A stretch of 7,805 nucleotides of DNA from an uncultured Alphaproteobacteria bacterium. Its GTDB lineage: Bacteria; Pseudomonadota; Alphaproteobacteria; Sneathiellales; Sneathiellaceae. Position numbers and translations under genes: made by a program. Where the stretch lies: the NCBI GenBank assembly GCA_937910835.1, contig CALEMG010000578.1:1-7805 (forward strand), given 5' to 3'. The notes under the pieces were generated by a model that saw only the letters and a list, made by a program, of their open reading frames with translations, made no database searches and was not told the DNA's origin. Positions 6,881 through 7,805 of the stretch are shown piece after piece (position 1 is the first letter of the stretch; each line of letters begins with the position of its first letter).

Positions 6881-7417
6881 TCAACCGTTATCCCTTCGCA
6901 AGGTCAGGAAGGCCGCGCCGGTCAAGAGGAGCGAGACGCCGCTCACGATGGTGCGGGTAATATTCCAGGCCTGCCAGGGGGCGGAATATGCCTGCCAGAT
7001 TTGCCGGGCCTCCTCGGTGCTTTCGGGGATGGTCACAAGGGCGAGAGCTTCATTCATCTGGACATTCACCGCGAAGGTCAGGACCATGCCGCCAAAGAGA
7101 TAGACCAGCCCGGCAAGCGCAAAGAAAAGGGCGCTGCGGCGGCGCGTGGCGAACCATGCCAGCGCCGCCGTTGCGAGAAGGACAAAGGGCGTTCCGAAAA
7201 AGGCCGGGGCGAAGACTGGGTTCCGGACCGAGGCGTTCATGGCCTGCATTGCCGCGATGGCGACCTTCGGGTCCGCCGCATCCAGCCCCCACATGGTTGA
7301 GCAGGTCCAGGCGTAAAAGAAGCCGAAGATCGCGCCACTAAGCAAGAGCGAGAGGAAGGCAAGGGGGACGAGCAGGACATTTTTGCGAGTGTGCTCCGGT
7401 TGTTCAGTAGCGGTCAT
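6881..7417 (-). CDS. DUF1772 / anthrone oxygenase-like membrane protein
   Basis: A 178-residue integral membrane protein with four predicted helices at about 14-37, 69-91, 95-117 and 153-173. It carries the features I associate with the DUF1772 (anthrone oxygenase) family: FYAWTCSTMWGL after helix 1, AMQAMN (57-61), NPVF (66-69), the MNEALA motif (121-126), and WQAYSAPWQAWNITRT with Trp141, Trp148, Asn152 and Arg155. Some fungal members act as anthrone oxygenases in polyketide pathways; bacterial members are mostly uncharacterised, and no polyketide genes are here, so enzymatic function is not asserted. The start was placed at ATG 7417 because AAAGGA (7425-7430) is 7 nt upstream; the TTG at 7423 two codons earlier would be 1 nt from that site. 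It is divergent from a TetR gene with an 89-bp shared control region, implying repression by that regulator. It stops 72 bp before the phosphatase ATG. Confidence 0.82.
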   Translation of the reverse strand: MTATEQPEHTRKNVLLVPLAFLSLLLSGAIFGFFYAWTCSTMWGLDAADPKVAIAAMQAMNASVRNPVFAPAFFGTPFVLLATAALAWFATRRRSALFFALAGLVYLFGGMVLTFAVNVQMNEALALVTIPESTEEARQIWQAYSAPWQAWNITRTIVSGVSLLLTGAAFLTLRRDNG

Positions 7418-7424
7418 CGTCAAA

Positions 7425-7430
7425 TCCTTT
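7425..7430 (-). promoter_or_regulatory. Ribosome binding site deciding the DUF1772 gene start
   Basis: AAAGGA on the minus strand, 7 nt before ATG 7417 and 1 nt before TTG 7423, so the ATG is the likely start. Confidence 0.7.
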
Positions 7431-7445
7431 AGGCGTAATTATATG

Positions 7446-7487
7446 TACGGTTGTCATTATCCGTAATTTAGTTTACGGTTATTGTCA
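7446..7487. promoter_or_regulatory. Probable TetR operator cluster in the divergent control region
   Basis: Three half-sites alternate in orientation: TACGG (7446-7450), CCGTAA (7461-7466) and TTACGG (7473-7478). The last two form a perfect 6-bp inverted repeat with a 6-nt spacer (18 nt overall), a usual shape for a TetR-family operator; the first two form a 5-bp inverted repeat with a 10-nt spacer. The block TACGGTT...TTGTCA also recurs directly (7446-7456 and 7474-7487, the second with three extra bases). A consensus TTGACA on the minus strand (7483-7488) overlaps the right end and could be the -35 box for the DUF1772 gene, and TATAAT on the same strand (7438-7443) could be a -10, though the two are too far apart to pair. 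Binding by the adjacent regulator is inferred from position and symmetry. Confidence 0.65.
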
Positions 7488-7506
7488 ACGAATTCAGGAG
7501 ATATAT

Positions 7507-7805
7507 ATGCGCGAAGAGACAAAGCTCATCCGGCAACAACAGATTGCGCAGGCTGCCTATGAGGTACTGGAAGAGAAGGGCTATGCGGGCGCGTCGATGC
7601 TTGCCATCGCGAAGCGGGCAAAGGCCTCGAACGAGACGCTCTATAACTGGTATGGCGATAAGCGGGGCCTGTTCAAGGCGCTTGTCACGCGCAATGCGGA
7701 GGAGGTGAAATCCCTGCTGGAGGCGGAACTCGCGGCGGCGGAGGACCCGATCGAGACGCTTCGCCGGATCGGTCCGAAGTTGATTGCCCTGCTTACCGGC
7801 GCGCG
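7507..7805 (+). CDS. TetR/AcrR-family transcriptional regulator, 3'-truncated by the window edge
   Basis: ATG at 7507 follows AGGAG (7496-7500) with 6 nt spacing, and the frame stays open for 99 codons to the right edge. The N-terminus is a standard TetR DNA-binding domain: IRQQQIAQAAYEVLEEKGY (helix 1), ASMLAIAKRAKAS (helix 2 and turn) and NETLYNWYGDKRGLFKALV (recognition helix and helix 4, residues about 43-62). The remaining residues (NAEEVKSLLEAELAAAEDPIETLRRI) begin the ligand-binding and dimerisation domain, whose specificity lies outside the window. Divergent from the DUF1772 gene over an 89-bp region rich in TACGG/CCGTA half-sites, it probably represses both that gene and itself until a small molecule is bound. 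Family assignment is firm; the inducer is unknown. Confidence 0.93.
   Translation, partial: MREETKLIRQQQIAQAAYEVLEEKGYAGASMLAIAKRAKASNETLYNWYGDKRGLFKALVTRNAEEVKSLLEAELAAAEDPIETLRRIGPKLIALLTGA

Noticed and set aside
6988..7341. Plus-strand frames of 99-117 codons opposite the DUF1772 gene
   Set aside because: They are arginine-, glycine- and proline-rich shadows of a gene with coherent membrane helices and family motifs on the other strand.

Overview
This 7.8 kb window is ordinary-density bacterial chromosome from a fairly GC-rich Gram-negative organism. Gene content (CYTH-CHAD protein, GAF histidine kinase, PhoD-like phosphatase, a DUF1772 gene divergent from a TetR gene) and codon preference suggest an alphaproteobacterium. 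That is an inference from style; no rRNA or marker gene is present to prove it.

Layout from left to right. (1) Positions 1-1412, plus strand: the 3' part of a CYTH-CHAD gene whose start lies left of the window. (2) Positions 1425-2744, minus strand: a soluble GAF-HisKA-HATPase sensor kinase, convergent with the first gene and only 12 bp from it. (3) Positions 2745-3207: the only long gene-free stretch, strikingly AT-rich, holding a 19-nt palindrome, a bulged hairpin and a doubtful 14-codon hydrophobic reading frame. (4) Positions 3208-6808, minus strand: a probable three-gene operon, PhoD-like metallophosphatase then VOC-fold protein then FAD-dependent COG1233 oxidoreductase, with gaps of 28 and 24 bp. 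(5) Positions 6881-7417, minus strand: a four-helix membrane protein of the DUF1772 / anthrone oxygenase-like family. (6) Positions 7507-7805, plus strand: the first 99 codons of a TetR-family repressor, divergent from the DUF1772 gene and cut by the right edge. The 89-bp divergent region carries clustered TACGG/CCGTA half-sites that look like the repressor's operator.

How the parts may work together. The TetR/DUF1772 pair is most simply a self-contained, ligand-inducible module in which the repressor controls itself and the membrane protein. The three-gene operon may form a small metabolic unit, but its substrate cannot be read from sequence. The kinase has no neighbouring response regulator. 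The CYTH-CHAD protein (polyphosphate or triphosphate binding) and the PhoD-like phosphatase both belong to phosphate-handling families, but they are on opposite strands and well apart, so no joint role is claimed.

Three start codons were moved or extended on ribosome-binding-site or domain evidence: the CYTH-CHAD gene is open at the left edge, the phosphatase starts at 6808, and the DUF1772 gene starts at 7417. I see no mobile element, CRISPR array, tRNA or rRNA. No clearly new system is evident; the best leads are the operator cluster, the unusual three-gene operon and the AT-rich intergenic region.
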